Part shown: one piece after another, positions 43,334 to 53,769 of the stretch | Numbering within the stretch: the first letter of the stretch is position 1 | Layout of the letters: each line of letters starts with the position of its first letter | DNA from: Pyropia haitanensis | Taxonomy: Eukaryota > Rhodophyta > Bangiophyceae > Bangiales > Bangiaceae | DNA: 64,000 nucleotides | Assembly: GCA_008729055.1 (NCBI GenBank) | Contig: SDUX01000002.1 | Location: 7,169,485-7,233,484, forward strand | Reading direction: 5' to 3' | Notes under the pieces: generated by a model | What the model saw: only the letters and a program-made list of their open reading frames with translations | Told to the model about the DNA's origin: nothing | The model's database searches: none | Made by a program: the position numbers and the translations under genes

Positions 43334-46300
43334 ATGCACGGCAGCGGCGCCAGTAGTCGGAACCTCAGGACAGATCCCGACCACGACGTCTGGGTTGATC
43401 GAGTTGATGACGTGGGCGGCATCGCGGATAGCCATGAAGCTGCGCAGCTTTGGCTGCAGTCCCTGTCTGCGGCCAATGCTGGGTCAGAGCCGCAGCCGAT
43501 CTTTGTCCCTGATTCCGTGCAGCAAGGACTGCTTGAGTACTACAGCAATGCCCTTTCCACTGTGGAGGGGGTTCGTCGCAAAGACGACTCCGCTGAACAT
43601 GCAGAGCATCAAAAACGTTCGGCTACAGCCACTGCACCTGGCGGAAGCTGCGACTTTGCCTGTGAAGGAGAGGACTCTGAAGCTGTTGGGGTTGGTGCTA
43701 ATGACGTGCCGCTTCACATGGCGAAGCAGCCCATCCAACTTGTGGATGATCACGAACCTGTTCGCATTGGTCACGTGCGGCGGGCAGGTCAAGAAGTACT
43801 GCTCGACAGTTTGATGGTGAACCAGCTACTCTCCTGTCTCACTGTCTCATCACTGGCAACCGTGGGCTTGAACTCGATGTATGCTACGCGTGTAGCACCA
43901 GTCTTCCATGGCGGGGCGCTCGCTGTCATGCAGGGGTTTTTCGTCGCGATCGTCTGGGCGGCAAAGACGGGCGACACTATCCATTTTATGTGCTCCTGTG
44001 GGGGGCCGCGGAGGGCGACTTTTGTGGAGACGGCGCTGCAGAAAGGTGAATCTTCAAAGTGCTCCCACGCGGCGTCTCTGTGCAACGCGTTCTTGTCAGT
44101 TGCTTCTCAACTGGGGCTGTCTTCTTTGCTGCAGCTCGTTGAGCGCTTTCCTGTCTTGCTTTCCACTTCTGGTCGATCAAGTACCCGCCCTTTTGTGGAG
44201 CACATCGCCATGATGCGCAACGAGCGTGAAGTTTGGGCCGTCTGTGCCATGGGCGTTTGGTGTGCACTGGTGCAGCCCGTCAAGTCGGCGGCGTCGCAGG
44301 CCCCTCGGTGCCAGAATGTGCGTTGTGCGTCCCGACCTCGCTGCATCCACTCGTTGGCGTACTTCAAGTTCCGTGCCGAGCATAAGGAGGCGGGAGATCA
44401 GCGCGACGACGACAACGCGGAGCAATATGATGATGATGGCGTCTTGCTTGAGCGACGCGACGAGGAAGGGGCCGCGCCGACGCCTGTTCCGGTTGAAGAG
44501 ACTCATGAGGCTAATTTTGCACGTCGTCGCGCTAGGAACATGCTTCCTTGTCCAGGTGAGGTGCGCTGCTGCCAGATCTTTGATTCGTACGGGCGCGCCG
44601 GGCGAAGCAAGCCGTCAGGTATGGAGTCTTTGCCAAGAGTTATGCACGAGCGGTATTGCATCAACTGTGGTAAGCTGCGCGGGAATCGGCCATTGAAGGT
44701 TGCCAACGCGACGCTGTTTACCATGGGTGGTCCCATATCAATACGAACTGGCATCTGGACGTGTGAGTGCCAAGAGGTTGTGCACTTTGACGGGGCGGAC
44801 TCCGCGCTCTTCGCGTATTCTTCCAAGACTGTATTTACAAGAGTGTACCTGGATATCATCATTCACATCGCCCTGACGTCACGTAGCAGTTTTACGGCGG
44901 CTACAGCTGCCATGGCGTTCTGTCTTCACGTCACTGCCGGTCTACCTCTGGGAGCTAATGGCAATACAAGACAGATGATCATCCTCGCTAGCGGCCTCCT
45001 GACCGAGACGCTGATCATCCCGCCATCCTCATACGCGTGCCGGCTTTGCCTCGAAGAGGCCGGCGTGAGGCGCTACCTGACACTCGTTGTTGACGGTCAG
45101 GTGCTGGGCTTTTTTCGCGAGCTGTCTCGGCCGTTTGTCCGGCACCTTGTTGACAACCCTGTCGTCGAAATTCTCATCAGCAACGGTTGCGCCGTCAAGA
45201 AGGCGTGCGTGCGGTCGGCCATCCGCAAGCGCTGCGCCACAGACATCCGCAGGGGCTCTTCGTTAACCAAGGCGGAGCTGAAAGCTCTCGGAAACTTCAT
45301 CGTCGCATCAAACAAGCTGGACCCAAGCGAGCGCAAGTGTGATGACTCTGCGATTGGGCAGTCGTCTGCTGAGCATGCGGCGTGGGCGGCCAGCTACATC
45401 TTTTCCTCATTTTTTTGCATCACTACGCTGACGGACGGAGAAGATGACTTGACATCTGACGGCTCATCAAGAAACAGTTCGTCAGACTCGGCTTCTGCTG
45501 CATCAAAACCTGGCGCGGTGTCCGAGATAGCTGCAGGCAGCAGCGACGGCGAGGACGAGCCGGGCGAGGCTGGCACCGAAGAGGGACGGCCCGGCGACAG
45601 TACGCTCACCGTCTGCTCTCGTATCAAGGGGGCCGTCGGCGATGAGCGTGACGACAGGCTGGTGCTGGGTGAGCGATGGCGTATTGTTCAGCGCTTTGTC
45701 GGTAACTTCATTGCCGAGCCCGTCATCGGCATGCTTGTCGGCTGCGACCAAGCTGGAGTTGAGAAGCTGGCCCTGGCTCTTATTGAGGGCAAGCCTTATT
45801 CCGAGTGGAAGCTGCTGACCGATCCCGTGGAGAAGCTGTCTTTGGTCTGGCCGTTCCTGTTCCAGGTTGCCGACGACCTTGACGGCGACCACGACCTTGC
45901 GCGCTCTATTGGGGAGCTTGTTTTGTTTGCTCTCGATGCGGACAACCGGATGGAGAAGTTGTGGATGGAGAAATCGACGGACAAACAGAAGGCATTTGCG
46001 GCCAAGTGGGAGACAACGGACAAGCTGAAGTACCAGGAGTGGGAGCGGGAGCAAGGGGTGACCGCCCCCAATATCCGACTTCGAGCTCACCCGTTGTCAC
46101 ACGAGAGGGCGGTGGCGCAAGAGATTGAGCGCGTGAGCGGCAGCGTGTTTCCGTCGCTGTATCCCGTGCGACCGTTTACCTTTGACTCCATGGCGGAGAA
46201 GTTGCGGAAGAAGAAGGCGACGAAGAGGCGGCAGAAGCTGCGCAAGGCTACGAGTTCTCCCGGATCGTCTCCCGCGACGAGAATACGCCGGAGGAGGTCC

Positions 46301-47257
46301 GCTGCGGCCGGCAAGGGGCGGAATCGGGACAGGGGCAGCACGGAGGCCAAGGCCGTCAACGACGATGATTGCCGCCATGACTTCGAGCAGTCCAATGTCT
46401 TTACACCCGGCGTCATGAATGTCATGTGCCCCCACGGCATGCTCATAGGCTTTGAGATGCTTGAACATGCCGAGAGCCCGGCTTGTGTTGCGGAGATCTT
46501 GGCTCGCCGGCTGGCATTGATGCCGCGAGTAATCTACTTCGACACAGCATGTCAAGCGTCTCGGAACGCCACCCGGCGGATGCCATGGCTGCTCCGCCGA
46601 TCGCTGGTGAAGTGGTTCTTGGACCGCTTCCACCAGCCCAAGCACTTGTGTTCCGACATGTTCAACCCGGACGAGTACCCAGAGATTAGCAGCCTGCACA
46701 AGACTTCCGTTGCCGAGAGCCGGCACGCCCTCAACAAGCCGCTGCAGAACCAAGTATCCTACATGACGCAGGACCGCTTTGTCTCCCACATGCGGCTCTA
46801 TGGTGCGTTGAACAACCTACGCATACAACTACGGTTCCATTTGCGCCCCTCGGAGAGGGCCCCGCAGCCTGAGGTGGGTCACATTCCCCTGCCTCGCTTC
46901 TTTCATGAGCAAGTTGTGACCTATTGCGAGCGTCGAGGTTGTCCCTGTGGCCGTGGCGAGCGGTTCGCCTCGGAGGAGGACCAGGCACGGCAGGACAGCG
47001 GCAAGGACGGTGAGGAAAGGGCTTCAGTTGAGGCTGAGGTGGGAACCGGGGAGACCGATGTGCCGCAAGCTGAGGCAGGACATCCCTCAGAGAGCGGTCT
47101 TGCTGTCATGATGGTGGATGCACGAGCTCGCGGCACTGAGGATGATATCGCTGGCAACGCGAAGGCCGCTTCCGCTCCGTCCGTTGGCCTCGCTCAGTTC
47201 ACTGACGAAGCTGCCCTGGATGAGGCGGCTCGTGGCACGGAGGGTGGAGAGACGTGA
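43334..47257 (+). CDS. KDZ (Kyakuja-Dileera-Zisupton)-type transposase
   Basis: Single-exon frame of 1,307 residues, ATG 43334, TGA 47255-47257. The N-terminal half carries cysteine modules: a SWIM-like CSC..CSH cluster (Cys220-His245), then CINCGKL and WTCECQEVVHFDG, followed by a hydrophobic block and VVDGQVLGFF. This is the layout of the CxC domains that accompany KDZ transposases. The C-terminal half has the KDZ catalytic region: CPHGMLIGFEML, YFDTACQ (Asp1070), the DRFHQPKHLC metal-type motif (Asp1097, His1100, His1104, Cys1106), FNPDEYPE, and VAESRHALN with the probable catalytic Glu1128, then a helix ending NNLRIQ. An acidic, Ser-rich linker lies near 700-760 and a basic, probable nuclear-localisation stretch near 955-1000. 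Codons end in A/T far more often than in neighbouring host genes, fitting a mobile element. The intact frame suggests recent activity. Confidence 0.75.
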   Translation: MHGSGASSRNLRTDPDHDVWVDRVDDVGGIADSHEAAQLWLQSLSAANAGSEPQPIFVPDSVQQGLLEYYSNALSTVEGVRRKDDSAEHAEHQKRSATATAPGGSCDFACEGEDSEAVGVGANDVPLHMAKQPIQLVDDHEPVRIGHVRRAGQEVLLDSLMVNQLLSCLTVSSLATVGLNSMYATRVAPVFHGGALAVMQGFFVAIVWAAKTGDTIHFMCSCGGPRRATFVETALQKGESSKCSHAASLCNAFLSVASQLGLSSLLQLVERFPVLLSTSGRSSTRPFVEHIAMMRNEREVWAVCAMGVWCALVQPVKSAASQAPRCQNVRCASRPRCIHSLAYFKFRAEHKEAGDQRDDDNAEQYDDDGVLLERRDEEGAAPTPVPVEETHEANFARRRARNMLPCPGEVRCCQIFDSYGRAGRSKPSGMESLPRVMHERYCINCGKLRGNRPLKVANATLFTMGGPISIRTGIWTCECQEVVHFDGADSALFAYSSKTVFTRVYLDIIIHIALTSRSSFTAATAAMAFCLHVTAGLPLGANGNTRQMIILASGLLTETLIIPPSSYACRLCLEEAGVRRYLTLVVDGQVLGFFRELSRPFVRHLVDNPVVEILISNGCAVKKACVRSAIRKRCATDIRRGSSLTKAELKALGNFIVASNKLDPSERKCDDSAIGQSSAEHAAWAASYIFSSFFCITTLTDGEDDLTSDGSSRNSSSDSASAASKPGAVSEIAAGSSDGEDEPGEAGTEEGRPGDSTLTVCSRIKGAVGDERDDRLVLGERWRIVQRFVGNFIAEPVIGMLVGCDQAGVEKLALALIEGKPYSEWKLLTDPVEKLSLVWPFLFQVADDLDGDHDLARSIGELVLFALDADNRMEKLWMEKSTDKQKAFAAKWETTDKLKYQEWEREQGVTAPNIRLRAHPLSHERAVAQEIERVSGSVFPSLYPVRPFTFDSMAEKLRKKKATKRRQKLRKATSSPGSSPATRIRRRRSAAAGKGRNRDRGSTEAKAVNDDDCRHDFEQSNVFTPGVMNVMCPHGMLIGFEMLEHAESPACVAEILARRLALMPRVIYFDTACQASRNATRRMPWLLRRSLVKWFLDRFHQPKHLCSDMFNPDEYPEISSLHKTSVAESRHALNKPLQNQVSYMTQDRFVSHMRLYGALNNLRIQLRFHLRPSERAPQPEVGHIPLPRFFHEQVVTYCERRGCPCGRGERFASEEDQARQDSGKDGEERASVEAEVGTGETDVPQAEAGHPSESGLAVMMVDARARGTEDDIAGNAKAASAPSVGLAQFTDEAALDEAARGTEGGET

Positions 47258-47879
47258 TGTATCCGAGCGTGAAAATCGTCCTCGACACGGTGAGCGCAGG
47301 GTGGCAAAGAGAGAGAGTTTTTTTTCCTGCTTATTGTACTACGGTAATGGTCTGCCCGACTATCGCATCAAAGAACATGTGCAACCAACCACTCTTGAGC
47401 ATCTTACTACGCAGGCGCAGAACAAAGTAAAGCGCCAGTCCTATTTGAACTTTGTCGAAAGACAGCGTCGGTCCAGTCGCCCGCCCGTCCGGCTGTCCAT
47501 CCGCCCATTCGCCCGTCTGTCCAGGCCGATGCCAGCCCAGAGTCGGTTGAAAACAAGCAGAGCTTGCCATCCGCCTTAAGTAGGACAGTAAGCAGCAAGA
47601 GACCCGCCAGTTCTCGCGGGACGGCGGGTAGCGACAGGACACGTTGTCCTGAGCGCGGGATGACAACGGCATGCTGACGATAGACGGAGGAACGGCGGCC
47701 TGTACCTCGTTGGCGGGAAACGGCAGCAGGTACGTTCCCAGAACGCTCCGACAGAACAGCGAGCAGTGCCTGGCCGGCACACAGCAGCGCGCCTGAGGCA
47801 CCGCGACAAGTGGTCCACCCCCGGCTAAAGCAGGGCGCGGGTCACCAAAGCGCTACCGCACAAATGCTGGCCAGGGGGC
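47258..47879. other. 3' flank of the KDZ gene
   Basis: Short 3' region with a T9 run near 47318, followed by moderately GC sequence with CCGCCCGTCCG-type repeats near 47480-47530. No gene is seen. It probably holds the transposase polyadenylation region. Confidence 0.45.
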
Positions 47880-48650
47880 AGCCGCCAGTCGTCGGGACGC
47901 TCACGACCTGGTGGCAAACAGCAGGCAGGTGACCACTGGCGGGCAAGCGCGGATGGCGCGGGCCACCAATAGGTGCCAAGGCAGTGGTCAAAGAGGGTCG
48001 CGGGCAACAGCGTGCCAGGGTACAACAGTAGGCCAGACGGCAAAAGGGGGCTGGCCAACAGCGTGCCGCCGGCGGTCAACTGCACCCCGGTCGGCAACAG
48101 CAAGCTGGTGGCTAGCCGCGCACCGGCGGCAACCCAAACGCCCATGGCAAAGTGCACGCCGGAGGCCAACAGAAGGCCAGAGAACTCCAGCACGCCAACC
48201 GCCAGCAGCAGGTCACCAGCCAGGTGGACGCCGGGTCCCGGCAGCCGGACAGACTGCAGCAGCAAGACGGCGGTCAGCGGCGAGCCGGCAACTTACGGCG
48301 CGCCGGTGGTCAGCAACAGCGCGCTCAAACGCCGGCGGACAACAACAGGCACCGGTAAGAAATTGGCCCGCAAGAAGCTGCGCACAACAGCAGGCCGGCT
48401 GGGAGCGGTGGGCAGCAGCAGGCCGGCAGAAAGCGGCGGGCTGGAATGGGCCGGAAGAAAGCAGTGGGAAAGAACAGGCCGGCCGGGAGCGGTGTGCAGG
48501 AACAGGCAGGCACGGAATCGGCGGGCAGAAGGGCAGCGCATCGCATGCTGGAAGCAGAAGGCTGGCCAGGAACGCCGAAGTGGTGTGCGGGCCGACTGGC
48601 GCTGCCGAGCCAGCCGTCCTGCATCGTTAAGGTGGCCGGCCGGCATCTCC
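47880..48650 (+). repeat. Degenerate purine-rich short repeats, right of the KDZ gene
   Basis: Loosely repeated 20-24-nt units such as GGCCAACAGCGTGCC, GGCAACAGCAAGC and CAGCAGGCCGGC, with a G+A bias on the plus strand over about 770 bp. Read on the minus strand the units (GGC(A/T)CGCTGTTGGCC-like) resemble the pyrimidine-rich left array, so the two arrays are roughly inverted around the transposase. Confidence 0.5.
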
Positions 48651-48727
48651 GAGGCCACCGACCAGCCTTGCCGAGGTTGTCAGCAGGCATCGGCGAGCCC
48701 CCGGCACCGCCGAGGCCGTCTGCTGGC

Positions 48728-49030
48728 GTCGCCGACGCCGTCGGCCGGCACCGCCGAGGCCGCCTGCTGGTGTCGCCGACGCCGTCGGCCGGCATGGCCG
48801 AGCCCGCCGGCACCGCCGAGGCCGCTGCTGGCGTCGCCGACGCCGTCGGCCGGCACCGCCGAGGCCGCCTGCTGGTGTCGCCGACGCCGTCGGCCGGCAT
48901 GGCCGAGCCCGCCGGCACCGCCGAGGCCGTCTGCTGGTGTCGCCGACGCCGTCGGCCGGCATAGCCGAGCCGGCCGGCACCGCCGAGGCCGCCTGCTGGT
49001 GTCGCCGACGCCGTCGGCCGGCATGGCCGG
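48728..49030 (+). repeat. Minisatellite, alternating ~44/62-bp spacing (left arm)
   Basis: The core TCGGCCGGCA(C/T) recurs at 48741, 48785, 48846, 48890, 48952 and 49014. Spacings alternate near 44 and 62 bp, then 62. Between cores are GCCGAGGCCG(C/T)CTGCTGG and TCGCCGACGCCG. A shorter mirrored version is at 62020-62330. Confidence 0.85.
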
Positions 49031-50069
49031 CCGGCACCACCGAGTCTGCCGGCCGGCATCGCCAAACCGGCCTGCTCGACCGAGAGCAAGACCAAGAGCC
49101 CACGTGGGGCATGGCGATGTGCAGCGTGGCAGTAGGAGAGGCCAGATCCGGGCTGGGCGCGCTGTCCAGCTAGGACGCGGGCAACTGGCCGGCGCGAGCG
49201 CATGAACTTAGCCACATAAGCCACAACTGTATGCAAGTAACAGAACAAATTTCTGTACACAGTTCTTTGTCGGTCGCATTGACGTACGATAAAATACTTG
49301 TATTCCAATCGATATAAATTTAGATCAGTTAGAAAAACAACTGGACCAGGTGGCTCTCAGCAAAGGAAGTAACCCCGGGTATATCTAACGGATTGGCAAT
49401 TGCGCCAGCACGTCAGCGAGTCATGCGGACGCATCACCCACTGCGGATCGTAAACACTGCCGGGGCCCCTTATGTACTGTACGGTCTGGGCTGCAGGTAC
49501 ATGTCCGTGAAGACCAATGGGCCCACTGCGCCGACCAGACCGCACGCTTTCAGAAGCGGGCCAGTACGTGTGACAGCCGCCACTCGTAGTCACTGTTAGC
49601 ATGCGTCGGACGGTCAGCGTTTTAACAGTGGTCTACAGCGCGCGCGCGTGTCCGCGCCGGTCATGCTTGGATGCCAATCGAGGAGGTGTCAGTGCGCTGC
49701 GCGCCACGTATCTCAACACGGCATTCTGCCCGCATTGTGGGGCGACACAGCGCCGTCACCCCCTTTCCACCTGTCACTGTCGCTGGTGGCCCTCACTTCA
49801 GGACAACGCTTTTGATGTCGACCGCCTTCGTCCTTTTACCATAATTCTCACTCGGGGGTCGTGCTGGCATCACTCTGTACGTACCCCCCCCCTCTGTCCT
49901 TGTGCGCCCATCACTTCGGCGTGCTGACCACCCTGACTTCATCCCCCCTCACGTGCACTGGCATCTCTGCGCCCTGCTAAGCACTCTGAGGTCCGACCCG
50001 TCTCGCCCCAATGTGGTGACAGTGTCAGGGTCACTGCCCTCAACACACCGTGAGAGCCGATTCTTGTTG

Positions 50070-50264
50070 TGGGCGTACAAGGTCTTCAACAACTGCATTA
50101 AACACCCCAACCCTGCGAGCCACCCCCAGGTTATGCTCTCTCTGTACAACGTAAAAAGTCCACGGTCACCAGCGTCACACGCCCGTGGCTGGAATCGAGC
50201 GCGGTGGAGACGCATTGACAAAATTGTTTCGGGACGGATTGTGCAGCTTTTACTTTTTTCAGTA
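50070..50264 (-). other. Segment homologous to 51396-51700, opposite orientation
   Basis: Read on the minus strand it starts CACGTACTGAAAAAAG, then CTGCACAATCCGTC, CCACCGCGCTCGATTC and ACGCTGGTGAC. The same order of blocks is found on the plus strand at 51396-51700. In translation the copies share (S/T)CTIR.ET, HRARF, FTL.R..ITWG and a following similar block, suggesting diverged copies of one coding segment. No known family is recognised. Confidence 0.5.
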
Positions 50265-51395
50265 CGTGCCCCGCCACCCCCGGCAGGAATCGTCCCTCCG
50301 CCCGCCCGTCGACACCACTCCCACGCCGCCACCCCGACCCCACCCACGCCACGCCCCACGGCACCGACGCCACGCCCGTACCCTCCCCTGTACTACACCT
50401 GCCCGCCGGGGGCTGCCGCCGCCGCCACGGGCTGCCGTCGCACCAGGCCACCGCCGCATCAGCCTTCCTCCGCCCCGGGCTCATGCCGCCCCGGGCGCCC
50501 GCTAGCACGGGTTGCAGCCCCCTACCCTGCCCCCTATCTCCTCTTGCGCGCCGTCGAAGTGTTTCGGCAGCGGCCGGCGGCAGTGGTAGCCAGCTGTGGG
50601 AGCTCGCGGCGGCGGTGAGCCGGGGGCAGCAGCCCGCGTTGGCACCCAAGCGCCCAAGCTCAAGTGGTGGTCAGGGGCGCCGCCGGGCCGAAAGTGGCAG
50701 GCTGGGGGCGGCAGCCGGCGGCGCTGACGGCCAGCGGTGGCGGCGGCGGCGGCGGCGGCAATCAGCGGCGGCGGCAGTCGCCAGCGGTGACGGCGGCAGA
50801 TGGTGGTGGCGATGGCAGCCAACGGCGGAGGAGTTTCTAGGGTGGCAGCCTGCCGTTGCAATGGTTGCCGCGGGGGTGACCGTGGCGGCAGCCTGTCGGA
50901 GCACGCGGCGGCGGCGGGCCGAGGGCGGTGGGAAAGGGGTAGCATCAGCTACCAGTCGCCGGGGGCTACCGCCGCTATCAGGGACAGACTTGGGCAGAAT
51001 GTCGGTGGCAGGATTACAGCTGCCAGCAGTGGCTGCCCGCACCGGCAGGCCTCACTGCAGTCGGAACCTAGCTGCCGGCGACAGCCGCAGCGGGTGGTTG
51101 CATCCAGGTGCCGGCGACGGCTACAGACGGAGGAGAAAGTCAAGGTCAGCGACGACAGCCGGCGGCGACAACCTGCTACATACGGCAGCCGGCGACCGCG
51201 GCGGCCGCCCGGGGTGGCGGCAGCCCTAGGCGGCGGCGGCAGCACCCGGCGGGAAGGAGCGCTGCAGGGGTCGTCACGGGAACGGCGTGGGTGTGCTAGT
51301 GATGGCTGCGTGCGTGCGTGGGTGCCGGCAGCGGCGACCTCGAGAGCGGCGGCGGCGGCGGGCCGCCTGCTGCGGCAGGGGGGGGTGGGGGGGGG

Positions 51396-51700
51396 CACGT
51401 ACTAAAAAAAACACAAACCTGCACAATCCGTGGCGAAACATTTCTTTTAGAATATGGCTTCGCAGTACTGTTCCACCGCGCTCGATTCAGCACATGGCGT
51501 CAGACGCTGGTGACGTCGCGGAGCTTTACGTTGCATAGACACGTCATAACTTGGGGTGCCCCACAGGAGTTTAGCGCTCAATGCACCGTTGAAGGCCCTA
51601 TGGGCGCACAACACCTCACGGCTCTCATGAGGTGTTCCAATGGTGTCTTTATGAGCTGCGTTTTTGTCATATACGTATGTCACGAGCGGGGTGGCTGCTG
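51396..51700 (+). other. Segment homologous to 50070-50264, opposite orientation
   Basis: Plus-strand counterpart starting CACGTACTAAAAAAAAC, then CTGCACAATCCGTGGCGAAA, CCACCGCGCTCGATTC and ACGCTGGTGACGTCGC. One frame reads TCTIRGETFL .. FHRARF .. SFTLHRHVITWG .. QCTVEGPMGAQHL. With its inverted partner it bounds a 1.1-kb GC-rich core (50265-51395). This is an inverted repeat nested within each giant arm. Confidence 0.5.
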
Positions 51701-52255
51701 ACCGTGCTTGGGCCGGACTCCCCTCCTCGCTTGGAAGTAAGACCACACATTTGATCCTTTCATGAGTACAATCACTCAAGGGGGCACCAATCGCACATTC
51801 GGGCAAGCGCCCGCCCGCTGCCACGAGCGGCTGCAGACGGCGGCTGGTGGCCACCATGTGGGTCGGCGGGAGCCAACTGTTGGGTACTGTATGCAGTGGA
51901 AGGAGGAGGGGGACAGCAACGAACGGCGGGCCCGCACGAGCGTGGCGATCACAGGCAGCGCCCACGGGCGGCAGCCACCGCTGGCTGCCACGGGCGGGAG
52001 CCACGAGTGGCGGGCGGCCACGAGCGGCGGGCGGCCACTGGCGGCAACCACTGTTGGAGACCTGCCGGCTGCCGGGGACGGCCGGCGGGTAATTGGCCCT
52101 GACCTCAAGGCGACAAACGCTGGCGGCTCGCTGCGGCACCTGCTTGGGCGGCTGGAACCGGCTATCGGTGGTAGCTGGAGGAGGGCGTCAGCAACAGGCG
52201 GCCGGCCGCAGCCACAAGCAGCAACTACCGCCGGCGACTACAGTCGGCCGCCGCG

Positions 52256-53430
52256 GGCAGCGGGTGGCGGCGAGTTGCGCCGTTGGGTGGGCGGCGACGC
52301 CGGGAGGCAGCCACGGCTGGCGGCCATGGGCGGCGGCCACGGCCGGCAACCACGGCCGGCGGCCACCGTCGCCCGCCGCGGGCAGCGGGTGGCGGCGAGT
52401 TGCGCCGTTGGGTGGGCGGCGGCGCCGGGCGGCAGCCACGGCTGGCGGCAACCATCGCCGGCGGCCACGGCCAGTGGCCACGGCCGGCAACCACGGCAGG
52501 CGGCCACCGTCGCCCGCCGCGGGCAGCGGGTGGCGGCGAGTTGCCCCGTTGGGTGGGCGGCGGCGCCGGGCGGCAGCCACGGCTGGCGGCAACCATCGCC
52601 GGCGGCCACGGCCAGTGGCCACGGCCGGCAACCACGGCAGGCGGCCACCGTCGCCCGCCGCGGGCAGCGGGTGGCGGCGAGTTGCCCCGTTGGGTGGGCG
52701 GCGGCGCCGGGCGGCAGCCACGGCTGGCGGCAACCATCGCCGGCGGCCACGGCCAGTGGCCACGGCCGGCAACCACGGCAGGCGGCCACCGTCGCCCGCC
52801 GCGGGCAGCGGGTGGCGGCGAGTTGCCCCGTTGGGTGGGCGGCGGCGCCGGGCGGCAGCCACGGCTGGCGGCAACCATCGCCGGCGGCGACGGCCAGTGG
52901 CCACGGCCGGCAACCACGGCAGGCGGCCACCGTCGGCCACCGCGGGCAGCGGGTGGCGGCTAGATGCGTCGTCAGGTGCGCGGCGGCACCGGGCGGAAAC
53001 CATGGCCGGCGGCAACCATCGCCGGCGGCCACGGCCAGTGGCCACGGCCGGCAACCACGGCCGGCGGCCACCGTCGGCCGCCGTGGGCAGCGGGTGGCGG
53101 CGAGTTGCCCCGTTGGGTGGGCGGCAGCGCCGGGCGGCAGCCACGGCTGGCGGCCATGGGCGGCGGCCACGGCCGGCAACCACGGCCGGCGGCCACCGAC
53201 GGCCGCCGCGGGCAGCGGGTGGCGACTAGTTGCGCCGTTGGGTGGGCGGCAGCGCCGGGCGGCAGCCACGGCTGGCGGCCATGGGCGGCGGCCACGGCCG
53301 GCAACCACGGCCTGCGGCCACCGTCGGCCACCGCGGGCAGCGGGTGGCGGCTAGTTGCGCCGTTGGGTGGGCTGCAGCGCCGGGCGGCAGCCACGGCTGG
53401 CGGCCATGGGCGGCGGCCACGGCCGGCATC
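52256..53430 (+). repeat. Minisatellite of 125/141-bp units (left arm)
   Basis: Nine occurrences of the GTTGGGTGGGC-type landmark (one diverged) are at 52281, 52406, 52547, 52688, 52829, 52970, 53111, 53236 and 53361. Spacings are 125, 141, 141, 141, 141, 141, 125 and 125 bp. The 141-bp type differs by a 16-bp insertion (a GGCCAGTGGCCACGG-like block). Frames stay open in several phases, but composition (Gly, Arg, Pro, Trp) argues against coding. Confidence 0.95.
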
Positions 53431-53769
53431 TGCTTGGGCGGCGGGAACTGGCTTTTTGTGGTGACTGGAGGAGGTGGGCCAGCAACTGGCGACGGGCCTG
53501 CTGCAGGGCGGCAGCCATGGGCGGTGGGCGACGGAATACGGCGGCGAGCCCGGGGTTGTGGCCACGGGCGGCAGGCCGCAAGGAGCCATTTGCTACCGCC
53601 GGCGGCTGGCATCTGCCGGTGGCATTCCGGCTGTTGTAGTTGGCCGGCGGTAGGCACAGGCGTCAATGAAGCAGCCTTCGGCGGCCCGCGGCGGATGCGC
53701 CCTGCGGCTGTCACCGGCGGTCGTCGCGTGTGTCCTGCTGAGATTGGGTGTGGCGAGAGGCTCGTAAGT

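Noticed and set aside
48728..49030. A CRISPR array
   Set aside because: Both repeats and the sequence between them are repeated with slippage-type variation, so there are no unique spacers. No cas genes are present and the genome is eukaryotic.
52188..53308. Long Arg/Pro/Trp/Cys-rich frames across the 125/141-bp minisatellite on both strands
   Set aside because: They are translations of tandem repeats that stay open in several phases at once. There is no start context or coding signature.
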